Assembly: GCF_004365655.1 (NCBI RefSeq) | Contig: NZ_SOEO01000001.1 | Coordinates: forward strand, 186,001-250,000 | Reading direction: 5' to 3' | Source of the DNA: Epilithonimonas xixisoli | GTDB lineage: Bacteria; Bacteroidota; Bacteroidia; Flavobacteriales; Weeksellaceae | Length of the DNA: 64,000 bases | Shown here: positions 1 through 8,043 of the stretch, piece after piece | Layout of the letters: the number at the start of each line of letters is the position of its first letter | How positions within the stretch are numbered: the stretch's first letter is position 1 | Notes under the pieces: generated by a model | What the model saw: only the letters and a program-made list of their open reading frames with translations | What the model was told of the DNA's origin: nothing | Database searches by the model: none | Translations under genes and position numbers: made by a program

Positions 1-853
1 TTTTCTTTACGGCTTCGGCCAAAGGAACTTGATAGCCAGGATTCAGTGGAATGGTGACACCACTGATATTTCCACCGCTGGAAACATCTATCAAATTTAC
101 ATTTTTGGTTTTGAGAATTTTCGCAAGTTCTACGCTGTCGGAGATTTCCCAGCCGTTTTCTGCATATTCGGTTCCGGAGATTCTTACGAATAAAGCTTGA
201 TTTTCTGTGATTTCAGAATTGACGGCATCTACAATTTCCATTAGGAATCTGGCTCTGTTTTCTGCGTTTCCACCATATTCGTCGGTTCTGGTATTGGAAA
301 GTGGTGACAAAAATTGATGAATCAAATAGCCGTGGGCACCGTGGATTTCTATCACATCAAAACCTGCTTCAACGGCTCTTTTCGTTGCTTTTTGGAAATC
401 TTCTACCAAGTTTTTGATTTCTTCAATCGTCAAAACGTGTGGCGTTCTTTCTGAATGGTGAAAAGGAATTGGACTTGGCGCAATGGTTTCCCAACCTTCT
501 TCGATGCTGATTTGTCGGTTTTCCCAGGTCGAGCCTTTTCTGCCAGCGTGAGCCAACTGGATTCCGATTTTGCTCTCTGAATTTTGGTGAACAAAATCCA
601 CGATTTTTTTCAAAGCTAGAGCTTGCTCGTCATTCCAAATGCCAAGACATTTGTTAGTAATTCGTCCGCGAGGTTCTACGCCAGTGGCTTCTACCATTAC
701 CAATCCAACGCCTCCTTGCGCACGACTGCCGTAATGTACAAAGTGAAAATCATTGGCAACGCCATCTTCCGCAGAGTACATACACATTGGCGACATTACG
801 ATTCGGTTTTTCAGTTCTATGTTTCTGAATTTTATGGGTGTGAAAAGTTTCAT
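1..853 (-). CDS. Old Yellow Enzyme family NADH:flavin oxidoreductase (YqjM/NamA-like), 3' end cut by the window edge
   Basis: This is an FMN-dependent ene-reductase, which uses NAD(P)H to reduce activated C=C bonds in the cytoplasm. About 284 residues can be read, starting MKLFTPIKFRN; the C-terminal part lies outside the window. The N-terminal PMCMYSAEDG stretch holds the Cys (about 24) and Tyr (about 26) typical of the YqjM subclass. The HGAHGYLIHQFLSP segment near residue 170 is the family active-site and FMN signature, followed by N-x-R-x-DEYGG. The start is the ATG whose complement ends at 853. No operon partner is visible. The family assignment is firm; the physiological substrate is unknown. 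Confidence 0.93.
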   Translation of the reverse strand, partial: MKLFTPIKFRNIELKNRIVMSPMCMYSAEDGVANDFHFVHYGSRAQGGVGLVMVEATGVEPRGRITNKCLGIWNDEQALALKKIVDFVHQNSESKIGIQLAHAGRKGSTWENRQISIEEGWETIAPSPIPFHHSERTPHVLTIEEIKNLVEDFQKATKRAVEAGFDVIEIHGAHGYLIHQFLSPLSNTRTDEYGGNAENRARFLMEIVDAVNSEITENQALFVRISGTEYAENGWEISDSVELAKILKTKNVNLIDVSSGGNISGVTIPLNPGYQVPLAEAVKK

Positions 854-877
854 TTTTAAATTTAATATTAGATTGAT

Positions 878-1321
878 TTAGTTATTGAAATAGACAGGAA
901 ATTTCATTGTGTTTCCATAATTGGTCCAAGTTCCTTCGAATTTCAATTGATTTTTGTCTAATGATTCTTTGATTGAGAGTTCGCCGAAGAAAATCCCGTT
1001 ATGTTTTCCTGTTCCTTTTTCAGAGAATTTCAAATCATAGATTTTGGATTCGTCTTTCGAATTTTTTGTTTTTTCTGAATTAAAAATAATGGTTCCGCTA
1101 AAATCTGCTTTTGTTCCTTCAACATCAGAATATCCATTCACTTTATAGGTTTCAGGAGAATCTTTATCTAAAAAAACAGAATAAAATCCAACGTTCATTT
1201 TTGCTTTATCATCAATTTTTCCAATATAGGATTTGGCGTCATTCATAAGTAGCTTAGAAGTTTGCGCATTGGTAATAATGCTCACAAAACTCATCATTAA
1301 AAGGAAAAAATATTTTTTCAT
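878..1321 (-). CDS. Small exported protein of unknown function
   Basis: A 147-residue protein starting MKKYFFLLMMSF with a cleavable signal peptide ending near TNAQ, so it is probably periplasmic or surface-exposed. The mature part is lysine-rich and beta-strand-like (for example DFSGTIIFNSEKTKNSK and LKFEGTWTNYG), a pattern of small lipocalin-like or beta-sandwich proteins, but I recognise no family. A longer reading frame runs upstream to 1435, but it enters the structured repeat at 1349-1472 and lacks a signal peptide, so the ATG at 1321 is preferred. It is transcribed in the same direction as the DUF1569-like gene beyond the repeat. Confidence 0.7.
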   Translation of the reverse strand: MKKYFFLLMMSFVSIITNAQTSKLLMNDAKSYIGKIDDKAKMNVGFYSVFLDKDSPETYKVNGYSDVEGTKADFSGTIIFNSEKTKNSKDESKIYDLKFSEKGTGKHNGIFFGELSIKESLDKNQLKFEGTWTNYGNTMKFPVYFNN

Positions 1322-1348
1322 AACTGTCAATTTAAAACGTTGAATCAC

Positions 1349-1472
1349 TCGCAACCCGACTTGAACGGAGCTCTTTTTTGTTATTGCGATTATTGAAATG
1401 TTCTTTTGATGGTAAAATGTTCTTCGCAATGACAAAAAAAGCGGGAGTGGAAGGCGGAATAGTTGCCCAAAT
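1349..1472 (-). repeat. Dispersed structured repeat, copy 1
   Basis: An intergenic element lying 2 nt beyond the stop of the DUF1569-like gene. Read on the plus strand it begins GCAACCCGACTTGAACGG and ends GGCGGAATAGTTGCCCAA. Inside, TTTTTTGTTATTGCGA (from 1354) can pair with TCGCAATGACAAAAAAA (ending about 1441), giving a long stem. The same end motifs occur at 5803-5922, 30897-30996 and 34928-35043. The strand given is that of the flanking genes, which would transcribe it as RNA. Confidence 0.75.
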
Positions 1473-1474
1473 TA

Positions 1475-1930
1475 TTAAACTCCAAACTGCGAAAGGTGAT
1501 GGTCCAGATGTTTTGCCATCATATTGTTCCATTCTGTGGCCGTCAATTTTCCGAAGTTGAAACTTTCTTTGCCTTCAAATGCATCTGCGCCCAATTGTTG
1601 CGTTTTCTGGATAAATCCGATGAGGCGCTTTCTCTCTTCTTCGAAGTTTTTGCTGTCGGTAATCACAAACATTGCACCAGTAGGAAGGTTTTGCTTGTAA
1701 GGCAATTCATTGGTGACTTTGGATTTGACAAAATTTTTCATCAACCATTTTGTGATGAAGGTTGGTTTTCTGTGTTTTTCCTGTTCGTAGATGAGTTCGT
1801 AAGTCACGTTGCAGTGCGCGAGCATTTTGTCCACGGACATCAATCCCCATTTTGGGAAAGAATCTTCTGTAAGTGCGTTGATTCGTTTGATTAAGTGGGA
1901 AGTATCGGTTTGGTCAAATATATTTTTCAT
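1475..1930 (-). CDS. DUF1569-like protein (DinB-like four-helix fold)
   Basis: A 151-residue soluble protein starting MKNIFDQTDTSHLIKRIN. The pattern W-G-x-M-S-x-D-x-M-L-A-H-C near residue 30 and the C-terminal HLDHHLSQFG are characteristic of DUF1569, a branch of the DinB/YfiT-like metal-binding four-helix bundle. Conserved His residues (about 39 and 143-147) could bind a metal ion. No function is established for the family; some relatives are stress-induced or thiol-transfer enzymes. It stands alone, with pyrG diverging about 140 bp away and a structured repeat immediately downstream. Confidence 0.75.
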   Translation of the reverse strand: MKNIFDQTDTSHLIKRINALTEDSFPKWGLMSVDKMLAHCNVTYELIYEQEKHRKPTFITKWLMKNFVKSKVTNELPYKQNLPTGAMFVITDSKNFEEERKRLIGFIQKTQQLGADAFEGKESFNFGKLTATEWNNMMAKHLDHHLSQFGV

Positions 1931-2025
1931 AATTAAAGTCTGTTTTTTGGTCTAAAAAATTTGAAAACAAATATAAGCACAAAACGAGAAATCGGTGTTA
2001 AGTTTTTATAAATGCTGTTACAAAA

Positions 2026-2056
2026 TTGTGAGTTAGGTTCAGATGCTTTAACTTTG
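2026..2056 (+). promoter_or_regulatory. Probable pyrG promoter
   Basis: TTG at 2026-2028 and TAACTTTG at 2049-2056 are separated by 20 nt, matching the Bacteroidota sigma consensus (TTG, 17-23 nt, TAnnTTTG). Transcription would begin about 10 nt before the pyrG ATG, leaving a very short leader. Confidence 0.55.
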
Positions 2057-2071
2057 CACAAACCTAATCTA

Positions 2072-3679
2072 ATGAGTAAAAAAGAAACGAAATACATCTT
2101 CGTGACAGGAGGTGTAACATCGTCACTGGGTAAAGGAATTGTCTCCGCTTCTTTGGGGCTTCTACTGAAATCACGCGGTTTCAAAGTGACTATCCAAAAA
2201 CTTGACCCTTATATCAACATCGATCCAGGAACGCTAAATCCTTATGAACACGGCGAATGCTACGTGACCGAAGATGGCGCAGAAACAGACCTTGACCTTG
2301 GACATTACGAAAGATTCCTAGATTCTCCAACTTCCCAAAACAACAACGTTACAACAGGAAAAATCTACCAAACCGTTATCGAAAAAGAACGTAAAGGCGA
2401 TTTTCTTGGGAAAACTGTTCAAGTGATTCCGCACATTACCAACGAAATCAAACGCAGAATAAAGATGCTTTCCAAGAAGGATTATGACATCATTATTACA
2501 GAAATTGGTGGAACTGTGGGCGATATTGAATCGCTTCCTTATATAGAAAGTGTTCGCCAGTTGCAATGGGAATTGGGCAAAAATAATTCGATGGTGATAC
2601 ATTTGACATTGTTGCCGTATTTATCTTCAAGTGGAGAATTGAAAACCAAGCCTTCTCAGCATTCCGTGCGTCAATTGATGGAAAGTGGAATTCAGGCTGA
2701 TGTTTTGGTTTGCAGAACTGAACATACCATTCCAAAAGAATTGCGTTCCAAATTGGCTCAGTTTTGTAACGTTGGATTAGAAAACGTTATCGAGTGTATT
2801 GATATGGATACGATTTACGAAGTTCCATTATACCTACAAAAACAACATTTTGATGAGGTTGTTCTCAAAGAATTAAATCTTCCTATTGGAAAAGAAATTA
2901 ATCTAAAAGACTGGAAATCATTCCTTAAAAAATATAAAAATCCAAAACGCAGTGTAGAAATTGCTTTGGTCGGAAAATACGTTTCGCTTCAGGATTCTTA
3001 TAAATCTATTGCGGAAGCCTTCATCCACGCAGGTTCCGATATGGAAACAGAAGTGAAAGTAAGATGGGTTTACAGTGGCGATATCGAACAAGAAGGTGCA
3101 GAAAAATTGTTAAACGGCGTTGATGGAATCTTGATAGCGCCTGGTTTTGGAGACAGAGGAATTGAAGGTAAAATTCAGGCTTCGAAATATGCGAGAGAGA
3201 ATAAAGTTCCTTTATTAGGAATCTGTTTGGGAATGCAGATTATGACTATAGAATTTGCCAGAAATGTCTTAGAATTGAGCAAAGCCAATAGTGTAGAGTT
3301 CGATACTTCTACGCCGGATCCCGTGATTTCTCTAATGGAGGAGCAGAAAAATGTGGTAGAAAAAGGCGGAACAATGCGTCTTGGTGCGTGGAAATGTGTT
3401 CTGAAAACAGGCTCAAAATTGGCTGAGGTTTACGGTGCAAAAACCATCTCCGAACGTCATCGCCACAGATATGAGTTCAACAGTGATTACAAAAAAGACT
3501 TCGAGGAAAAAGGCTTGATTCCAACAGGTCTGAATCCGGAAACAGATTTGGTAGAAACTTTGGAATTGAAAGATCACCCGTTCTACGTTGGCGTTCAATA
3601 TCATCCGGAATATAAAAGTACTGTGGCGACACCACATCCATTATTCAAAGCTTTTATCAGCGCAACGGTTAAGAAATAG
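2072..3679 (+). CDS. pyrG: CTP synthase
   Basis: PyrG converts UTP to CTP using ATP and glutamine-derived ammonia, the last step of de novo pyrimidine nucleotide synthesis in the cytoplasm. The 535-residue product has the usual family length. The N-terminal synthase domain opens with FVTGGVTSSLGKGI; the C-terminal class I glutamine amidotransferase domain holds the nucleophile Cys385 in GICLGMQ and the His-x-Glu of QYHPEYKS near the end. The start is MSKKETKYIFVTGG; an in-frame upstream extension from 2012 would run into the promoter. A hairpin terminator follows at 3691-3753. Confidence 0.98.
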   Translation: MSKKETKYIFVTGGVTSSLGKGIVSASLGLLLKSRGFKVTIQKLDPYINIDPGTLNPYEHGECYVTEDGAETDLDLGHYERFLDSPTSQNNNVTTGKIYQTVIEKERKGDFLGKTVQVIPHITNEIKRRIKMLSKKDYDIIITEIGGTVGDIESLPYIESVRQLQWELGKNNSMVIHLTLLPYLSSSGELKTKPSQHSVRQLMESGIQADVLVCRTEHTIPKELRSKLAQFCNVGLENVIECIDMDTIYEVPLYLQKQHFDEVVLKELNLPIGKEINLKDWKSFLKKYKNPKRSVEIALVGKYVSLQDSYKSIAEAFIHAGSDMETEVKVRWVYSGDIEQEGAEKLLNGVDGILIAPGFGDRGIEGKIQASKYARENKVPLLGICLGMQIMTIEFARNVLELSKANSVEFDTSTPDPVISLMEEQKNVVEKGGTMRLGAWKCVLKTGSKLAEVYGAKTISERHRHRYEFNSDYKKDFEEKGLIPTGLNPETDLVETLELKDHPFYVGVQYHPEYKSTVATPHPLFKAFISATVKK

Positions 3680-3690
3680 TAAAAAGTATT

Positions 3691-3753
3691 AAGTATAATG
3701 TACAAAGTATGATTCAGAATATGAAGAAATACATTGTACATTATACTTTTTTT
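3691..3753 (+). terminator. Long inverted repeat after pyrG
   Basis: AAGTATAATGTACAA (3691-3705) is perfectly complementary to TTGTACATTATACTT (3734-3748), with a 28-nt loop and a run of T after it. This fits a factor-independent terminator for pyrG, with unusually long arms. Confidence 0.65.
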
Positions 3754-3923
3754 ACATAATACAGCAGAAAAAAAGTATTTCTCTGAGCCATTCGTCTTTA
3801 TAATGGATTCTGAAAAATAAACACTATTTTTGCAGACCAAAATGAATTAGGTTTTGAACTGTCAGTCTGAGGCTCTCGAAGACTTTCAAATTAAAAACCT
3901 TAAACTTTAAACTCAATTCTATA

Positions 3924-5702
3924 ATGCAACAGAATAACGGACTAGATAAAAGCCAGCTGATTAGCTTCGGTATTTTTTCTATGATTCTTATCGGTTTTAT
4001 GTTTTATTTCCAAAACAAAAACGCACAGGAGCAACAAGAACAATTGGCAATAGATGCCAAAAAAACGGAACTTGTCACCAAGGCCAAACCCCTCGCTACA
4101 AACTTAAATGCAACTGCAGTTACACCAACTTCTGTTCAGAAAGTGAAACTTCACAATGATGAGCTGGATTTGGAATTTTCCAGCGTTGGCGGACAATTAA
4201 GCTCTGTAAAACTGAACAAGTTTCAGGCGTTTGGAGGAAAACCACTTTATTTGTTTAATAACAACAATGCGAGCTACGGTTTCCAGTTCAAAGACAAATC
4301 CGGAAAAGTTTTCAATACCAAAGATTTGGTTTTCGCACCACAAGTTGCAGGAAATGTTGTGACTTTGAGTTCTCAAATCGGAACGGCGACGATTCAATTT
4401 ATTTATACACTTAAAGCAAAATATACGGTAGATTTCCAAGTTAAAACACAAGGTTTGGCAACATTGGTAAACGATGGTAAAGCCAATTTTGTTTGGGATT
4501 ACAACGTAAGAGGTGCAGAAAAAGGACGTTCTCAGGAGGAGACTCATACAGAGTTTTCTTACGCATTCAACAATTATAAAGATTACGATTACGACGCTCG
4601 TACCGATATGGATGAGCCAGATGAAACCCTTAACTGGATTGGCGTGAAGCAACAGTTTTTCTCTGCAGTAATTGAAGCTAAGAATGGATTCACAAAATCA
4701 AAAGGTTATCAGGAACCAATCGAGGAAGGTGAGTTTTTGAAGAAATTCAATTTTGACGGTCAAGTTAATTTAGCTGGAAACGAGCTGAATCAAGATTTCA
4801 CTTGGTATTTTATGCCATTGGATATGGATTTGCTTAAATCGTTTGATAAAAACTTCGACGAGATTTTGCCACTAGGTTGGTCATTCATTGGCTCATTGAA
4901 CCGCCACGTATTTATGCCGATGTACACCTTGATTTCAGGTTGGGGCATCGCAGCAGGTTGGGCCATTTTCTGGATGACGATTATTATCAAACTAATCTTG
5001 TCTCCGGTAATGTTCAAACAGCACAAACTAAGTGCGATGATGAAAGTGATTCGTCCGGAAATCGATGAGGTAAATGCCAAATTCAAGGATGCTGACCCGA
5101 TGAAAAAACAGCAGGAAACAATGGCGGTTTACAGAAAAGCTGGCGTGAATCAGATGGCAGGATGTTTACCAGCCTTGGTTCAGATTCCGCTCTTCTATGC
5201 ACTTTTCCGATTCTTCCCGAATATGCTAGACCTCCGAGGCAAGAGCTTCTGGTTCGCACCAGATTTGACGGCTTATGATGATGTGATTAAATTCGGATTT
5301 AATATTCCATTGTTGGGAGAGCATTTGAGTATTTTAGCATTAGCTTGTACGATTGTAATCTTGATTTACACTGTGATGACTTCCGGAAACATCCAGCAAC
5401 CACAACAGGAAGGAATGCCGAATATGAAAGTGTTGATGTACATTTTCCCAATCACATTCCTGTTCTTCTTGAACAGTTCTGCATCAGGATTGTCTTGGTA
5501 TTATTTCGTGTCCAATGCAATTAACATTGTAATTATTTTGGTCATCAAATATTTCATCCTCGATGAGAAAAAAATCCACGCTCAGATTCAGGAAAACAAA
5601 CAGAAGGAACCGAAAAAAGAAGGTAAGTTCCAAAAACGAATGAGAGAGATGATGGAGCAAGCGCAAGAGCAACAGAAAGCACAGCAAAACAAAAAGAAAT
5701 AA
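3924..5702 (+). CDS. yidC: Membrane protein insertase YidC
   Basis: YidC inserts and folds inner-membrane proteins, alone or with SecYEG. The product is 592 residues. An N-terminal transmembrane helix (about residues 12-30) is followed by a large periplasmic beta domain and then the conserved insertase core: the helix around WGIAAGWAIFWMTIIIKLIL, KQHKLSAMMKVIRPE, and the motif QMAGCLPALVQIPLFYALF, with three further membrane helices. The C-terminal tail is long, Lys/Gln-rich and charged, as expected for a ribosome-interacting tail in this phylum. pyrG lies upstream, as in several flavobacterial genomes. A terminator follows directly. Confidence 0.98.
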   Translation: MQQNNGLDKSQLISFGIFSMILIGFMFYFQNKNAQEQQEQLAIDAKKTELVTKAKPLATNLNATAVTPTSVQKVKLHNDELDLEFSSVGGQLSSVKLNKFQAFGGKPLYLFNNNNASYGFQFKDKSGKVFNTKDLVFAPQVAGNVVTLSSQIGTATIQFIYTLKAKYTVDFQVKTQGLATLVNDGKANFVWDYNVRGAEKGRSQEETHTEFSYAFNNYKDYDYDARTDMDEPDETLNWIGVKQQFFSAVIEAKNGFTKSKGYQEPIEEGEFLKKFNFDGQVNLAGNELNQDFTWYFMPLDMDLLKSFDKNFDEILPLGWSFIGSLNRHVFMPMYTLISGWGIAAGWAIFWMTIIIKLILSPVMFKQHKLSAMMKVIRPEIDEVNAKFKDADPMKKQQETMAVYRKAGVNQMAGCLPALVQIPLFYALFRFFPNMLDLRGKSFWFAPDLTAYDDVIKFGFNIPLLGEHLSILALACTIVILIYTVMTSGNIQQPQQEGMPNMKVLMYIFPITFLFFLNSSASGLSWYYFVSNAINIVIILVIKYFILDEKKIHAQIQENKQKEPKKEGKFQKRMREMMEQAQEQQKAQQNKKK

Positions 5703-5709
5703 ATATAAG

Positions 5710-5734
5710 GCGGTAATTTTTTACCGCTTTTTTT
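5710..5734 (+). terminator. yidC terminator
   Basis: GCGGTAA and TTACCGC form a perfect 7-bp stem with a TTTT loop, followed by seven T residues, 7 nt after the yidC stop codon. Confidence 0.85.
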
Positions 5735-5802
5735 ATTTCTCAACCCCTTCAGAGTTTCACATTCTCAATATCATTTATCAGCTATCGATTATCAATTATA
5801 AT

Positions 5803-5922
5803 TAGGAGCTTAATCCTGCTGTCCACTATATCTTTTTTGTTTTTCACAACGTTCGTTAAACCAAACAACGTGAGCCACATAAAAACAAAAAAGGATGCCG
5901 TTCCCATCAGGGCTAGGGATTT
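5803..5922 (+). repeat. Dispersed structured repeat, copy 2
   Basis: On the strand of the flanking genes it reads TTAGGAGCTTAATCCTGCTG at its start and ATCAGGGCTAGGGATTTT at its end. AAAAACAAAAAAGGAT (near 5880-5895) pairs with ATATCTTTTTTGTTTTT (near 5827-5843), forming a roughly 15-bp stem whose loop contains a smaller ACGTT/AACGT stem. It lies about 70 bp after the yidC terminator. Confidence 0.8.
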
Positions 5923-5947
5923 TCTAGAAAGTTCAACATATTCAATT

Positions 5948-5986
5948 AACTCCTTCAGGGGTTTCAAACTCTGAAGGAGTTTTTAG
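5948..5986 (+). terminator. Terminator-like hairpin of the CTTCAGA/TCTGAAG type
   Basis: AACTCCTTCAG (5948-5958) pairs with CTGAAGGAGTT (5971-5981) and is followed by T residues. No gene ends directly before it, so it may back up the yidC terminator or belong to the element upstream. The same hairpin sequence recurs at 28190-28227 and, in part, at 31007-31033 and 56448-56484. Confidence 0.5.
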
Positions 5987-6034
5987 ATAAAAATAAAAAT
6001 CCCGAAATTTGCAAACAATCTTAAACCTAAAACC

Positions 6035-6694
6035 TTGAACCTAGAATCCACTTACGAATATCTTCAAACTTTTTTAACACCAGAACGTCTCCAAAAAATC
6101 GAACATTTTTCCAAAGAAAGTTCAGATTTCGTTTTGCCAGTGATGGAAGATATTTACCAATTCCGAAATGCTGCGGCGATTGTCAGAAGCGTGGAAGCTT
6201 GCGGATTTCACAAAGTCGTGGCGATGGAAAAAGAAAACTTCTTCGAACCCAACTTGAAGGTTACAAAAGGCGCAGACACTTGGGTAGAAGTGGAGAAAAT
6301 GCCGAGAACAATAGAATCTCTCCAAAATATTAAAAATAGAGGATATAAAATCGTCGCAGTTTCTGCAGAGAACAACGCAAAAATGCTTCCGGATTATAAA
6401 GTGGATGAACCATTGGCTTTGGTCTTCGGGACAGAGTGGGAGGGAACTACGGATGAATTGTTGGACTTTGCTGATGAAACTTTGGCAATCCCAATGTTTG
6501 GATTCACGAGAAGCTTCAATGTTTCTGTTGCCGCCGCAATCTGTATGTACGAACTCAAACAAAAACTCCTGAAATCCAACATCGACTACAAATTGTCCGA
6601 AGAAAAACTACTTCAACTGAAAATCCGCTGGGCAAAGAATTCAATTCCGAGTGGTGATATGATTTTGGAGAAGTATTTGAAGGAGAATTCTTAG
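6035..6694 (+). CDS. trmH: TrmH-family tRNA (guanosine-2'-O-)-methyltransferase
   Basis: A SpoU/TrmH-class (SPOUT) enzyme transferring a methyl group from S-adenosylmethionine to a ribose 2'-OH, probably G18 of tRNA. The 219-residue protein has the three SPOUT motifs: motif 1 NAAAIVRSVEACGFHKV near residue 45, motif 2 LALVFGTEWEG near 130, and motif 3 IPMFGFTRSFNVSVAAAI near 155. There is no ATG upstream in frame, so translation most likely starts at TTG 6035 (Met-Asn-Leu-Glu-Ser). The substrate (tRNA rather than 23S rRNA) is inferred from length and the lack of an N-terminal substrate-binding domain. Confidence 0.88.
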   Translation: MNLESTYEYLQTFLTPERLQKIEHFSKESSDFVLPVMEDIYQFRNAAAIVRSVEACGFHKVVAMEKENFFEPNLKVTKGADTWVEVEKMPRTIESLQNIKNRGYKIVAVSAENNAKMLPDYKVDEPLALVFGTEWEGTTDELLDFADETLAIPMFGFTRSFNVSVAAAICMYELKQKLLKSNIDYKLSEEKLLQLKIRWAKNSIPSGDMILEKYLKENS

Positions 6695-6703
6695 GTTTAT
6701 TTG

Positions 6704-7189
6704 ATGAAAAACTTAATTTTTTTAATTGTTCTATTGTTGACTTTTTCTTGTAAAAAGGAAGAAGAGAAAAAAGATATTGTAAATCAAAAAGATATTATAA
6801 ATCAAAAAGATGGCGATTGGATAATTTTGAATGATAAAAACAAAATTCCTGAACAAATCAAAGATTTTTTTGTTGCATCAGAAAAAGATGAATTAAAAAT
6901 TGCCAATCCTGATGAGGAATTTAATATAACAGATGTTGTTTTAAAACCTAATCTACCTTTCAGACAATTGAGATTATTAGAAAAGAAAAATCAAACTTGG
7001 CGAATGGTTTAAATCCAAGGTGGGATTGGAAAATCTTATCAATTCTATGAATTTAAAATTCAAGGAGACACAATCTCGGAAATCAAAAAAGCTTATTCTT
7101 TTGAAAATATTGAAACAAATGATTCATTAGAATATTATATTAAAAAAGAGAAAGTGAAATTTGAGAAAATCAAAATAAAATATGAGTAG
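6704..7189 (+). pseudogene. Lipoprotein gene interrupted by an in-frame stop codon
   Basis: The frame starts MKNLIFLIVLLLTFSCKKEE, a lipoprotein signal with the lipobox FSC, and runs for 102 codons to a TAA at 7010-7012. The same frame then continues without interruption for 58 more codons (beginning Ile-Gln-Gly-Gly-Ile-Gly-Lys, ending Ile-Lys-Tyr-Glu) to TAG at 7187-7189. The second half has the same Lys/Glu-rich, soluble character, so a nonsense mutation in a 161-residue lipoprotein gene is the simplest reading. The N-terminal part could still be made. An 18-bp tandem duplication lies at 6770-6805. No family is recognised. Confidence 0.7.
6770..6811 (+). repeat. 18-bp tandem duplication inside the lipoprotein gene
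   Basis: AAAGATATTGTAAATCAA (6770-6787) is followed by AAAGATATTATAAATCAA (6788-6805), one mismatch apart, plus a partial third AAAGAT. It encodes the repeated Lys-Asp-Ile-(Val/Ile)-Asn-Gln linker just after the lipid anchor. Confidence 0.85.
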
Positions 7190-7266
7190 TGAATTTAATT
7201 CTTTTTGAATTTAAAATTTTTTTTAAAGCACTCAATCAATTTAAAAAGAATTTTTTTAGACTAATG

Positions 7267-7800
7267 TTATAAATTTCCATCAATATATTTTCTGATTTCC
7301 AAAAGACTTTCGTGGAACTTTTCCAGTCTGTGATTGTCATCTGTTTCAATCAATTTTACGTTTTCAAAAGCCGTATTGAAAAGCCAATTTTGATTCAAAA
7401 CTTTGTCGTTTTTGGTTGCGATGATTAAAGTGTTTTTAGGATTCTTATACTTTTTAAGTTGAGGTAAGAGTGACTTTGGAAACTCAAAATCTGCAATCCT
7501 TTCTTCAATATTCAAAAGTGGACTACTCAATATTAAGATGGATTCTGTGCCCTGATTTAATAATCTTTCTCTCAATTGATAAGCGAAATTTGCGCCAGTA
7601 GAATCTCCAATTAATATTAATTTTCCTGCATTTTTCAATCTTATTTCAGCTTCAGCCAAAAGCTTAGAAATATCACTTTCATTATTCCATTCAATAAAAT
7701 CGTATTCAAATTCGTGTTTGAAGTATTCTTTCAGATTCAGAAATTTTCTAGAATTTTGGTCAGAGCCTAATCCGTGGATGTAGAGAAGTGTGGGTTTCAT
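7267..7800 (-). CDS. Small alpha/beta hydrolase (YqiA/RBBP9-like)
   Basis: A 177-residue single-domain serine hydrolase starting MKPTLLYIHGLGSDQ. The HGLGSDQ oxyanion-loop motif, the nucleophile elbow GDSTGA (Ser near residue 82), a C-terminal Asp in ATKNDKV and the His in DDNHRLEKF give a complete catalytic triad in the order expected for compact esterases of the YqiA/UPF0227 and RBBP9 type. It is cytoplasmic, with no signal peptide. It is separated from its neighbours by the broken lipoprotein gene and a palindromic repeat. The substrate is unknown. Confidence 0.75.
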   Translation of the reverse strand: MKPTLLYIHGLGSDQNSRKFLNLKEYFKHEFEYDFIEWNNESDISKLLAEAEIRLKNAGKLILIGDSTGANFAYQLRERLLNQGTESILILSSPLLNIEERIADFEFPKSLLPQLKKYKNPKNTLIIATKNDKVLNQNWLFNTAFENVKLIETDDNHRLEKFHESLLEIRKYIDGNL

Positions 7801-7882
7801 TGGATAAAATTAAACTTATTAATTTAATCTAATTTCAGATAAGTAATTTACTTTAAATCATTGAATATCAATAAAAAAATAT

Positions 7883-8019
7883 TATCAATAGCGTCGGGCT
7901 TCAGCCCGATGTGTAAAATTGTAGATAAGTAAGGCTTTAGCCAAAATTTTGATTAGGTTTAGGCTAAAGCCTAATGTTCTCTTTGCATAAAAATGGGCTA
8001 AAGCCCATTCCTATTGATA
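7883..8019. repeat. Palindromic intergenic repeat, copy A
   Basis: A 137-bp element bounded by TATCAATAG and its complement CTATTGATA. It contains three self-complementary blocks: GTCGGGCTTCAGCCCGAT, a GGCTTTAGCC/GGCTAAAGCC pair, and ATGGGCTAAAGCCCAT. An inverted copy lies at 10842-10967. Confidence 0.85.
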
Positions 8020-8043
8020 TTACAGAATTTTATTATTCCAAGG

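Larger units (their letters stand above)
5703..6034. other. 332-bp intergenic region between yidC and the trmH-like gene
   Basis: It holds the yidC terminator (5710-5734), low-complexity ATC/TAT-rich sequence (5760-5800), structured repeat copy 2 (5803-5922) and a second hairpin (5948-5986). A 61-codon reading frame on the minus strand overlaps the repeat and is not considered a gene. Confidence 0.7.

Noticed and set aside
623-859. 78-codon plus-strand frame near the left edge
   Set aside because: It is antisense to the Old Yellow Enzyme gene, which carries FMN and active-site motifs on the minus strand.
1332-1560. Short frames on both strands around 1.4 kb
   Set aside because: They overlap structured repeat copy 1 and the start of the DUF1569-like gene, and have no independent coding features.
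5782-5967. 61-codon minus-strand frame between yidC and the trmH-like gene
   Set aside because: It runs across structured repeat copy 2 and the adjacent hairpin; the frame is broken by the repeat's own sequence in other copies.
7883-8019. CRISPR-like appearance from repeated GGGCT/AGCCC blocks
   Set aside because: The blocks are palindromes of different sequence and spacing within one element, without regular direct repeats and spacers; no cas genes are present.
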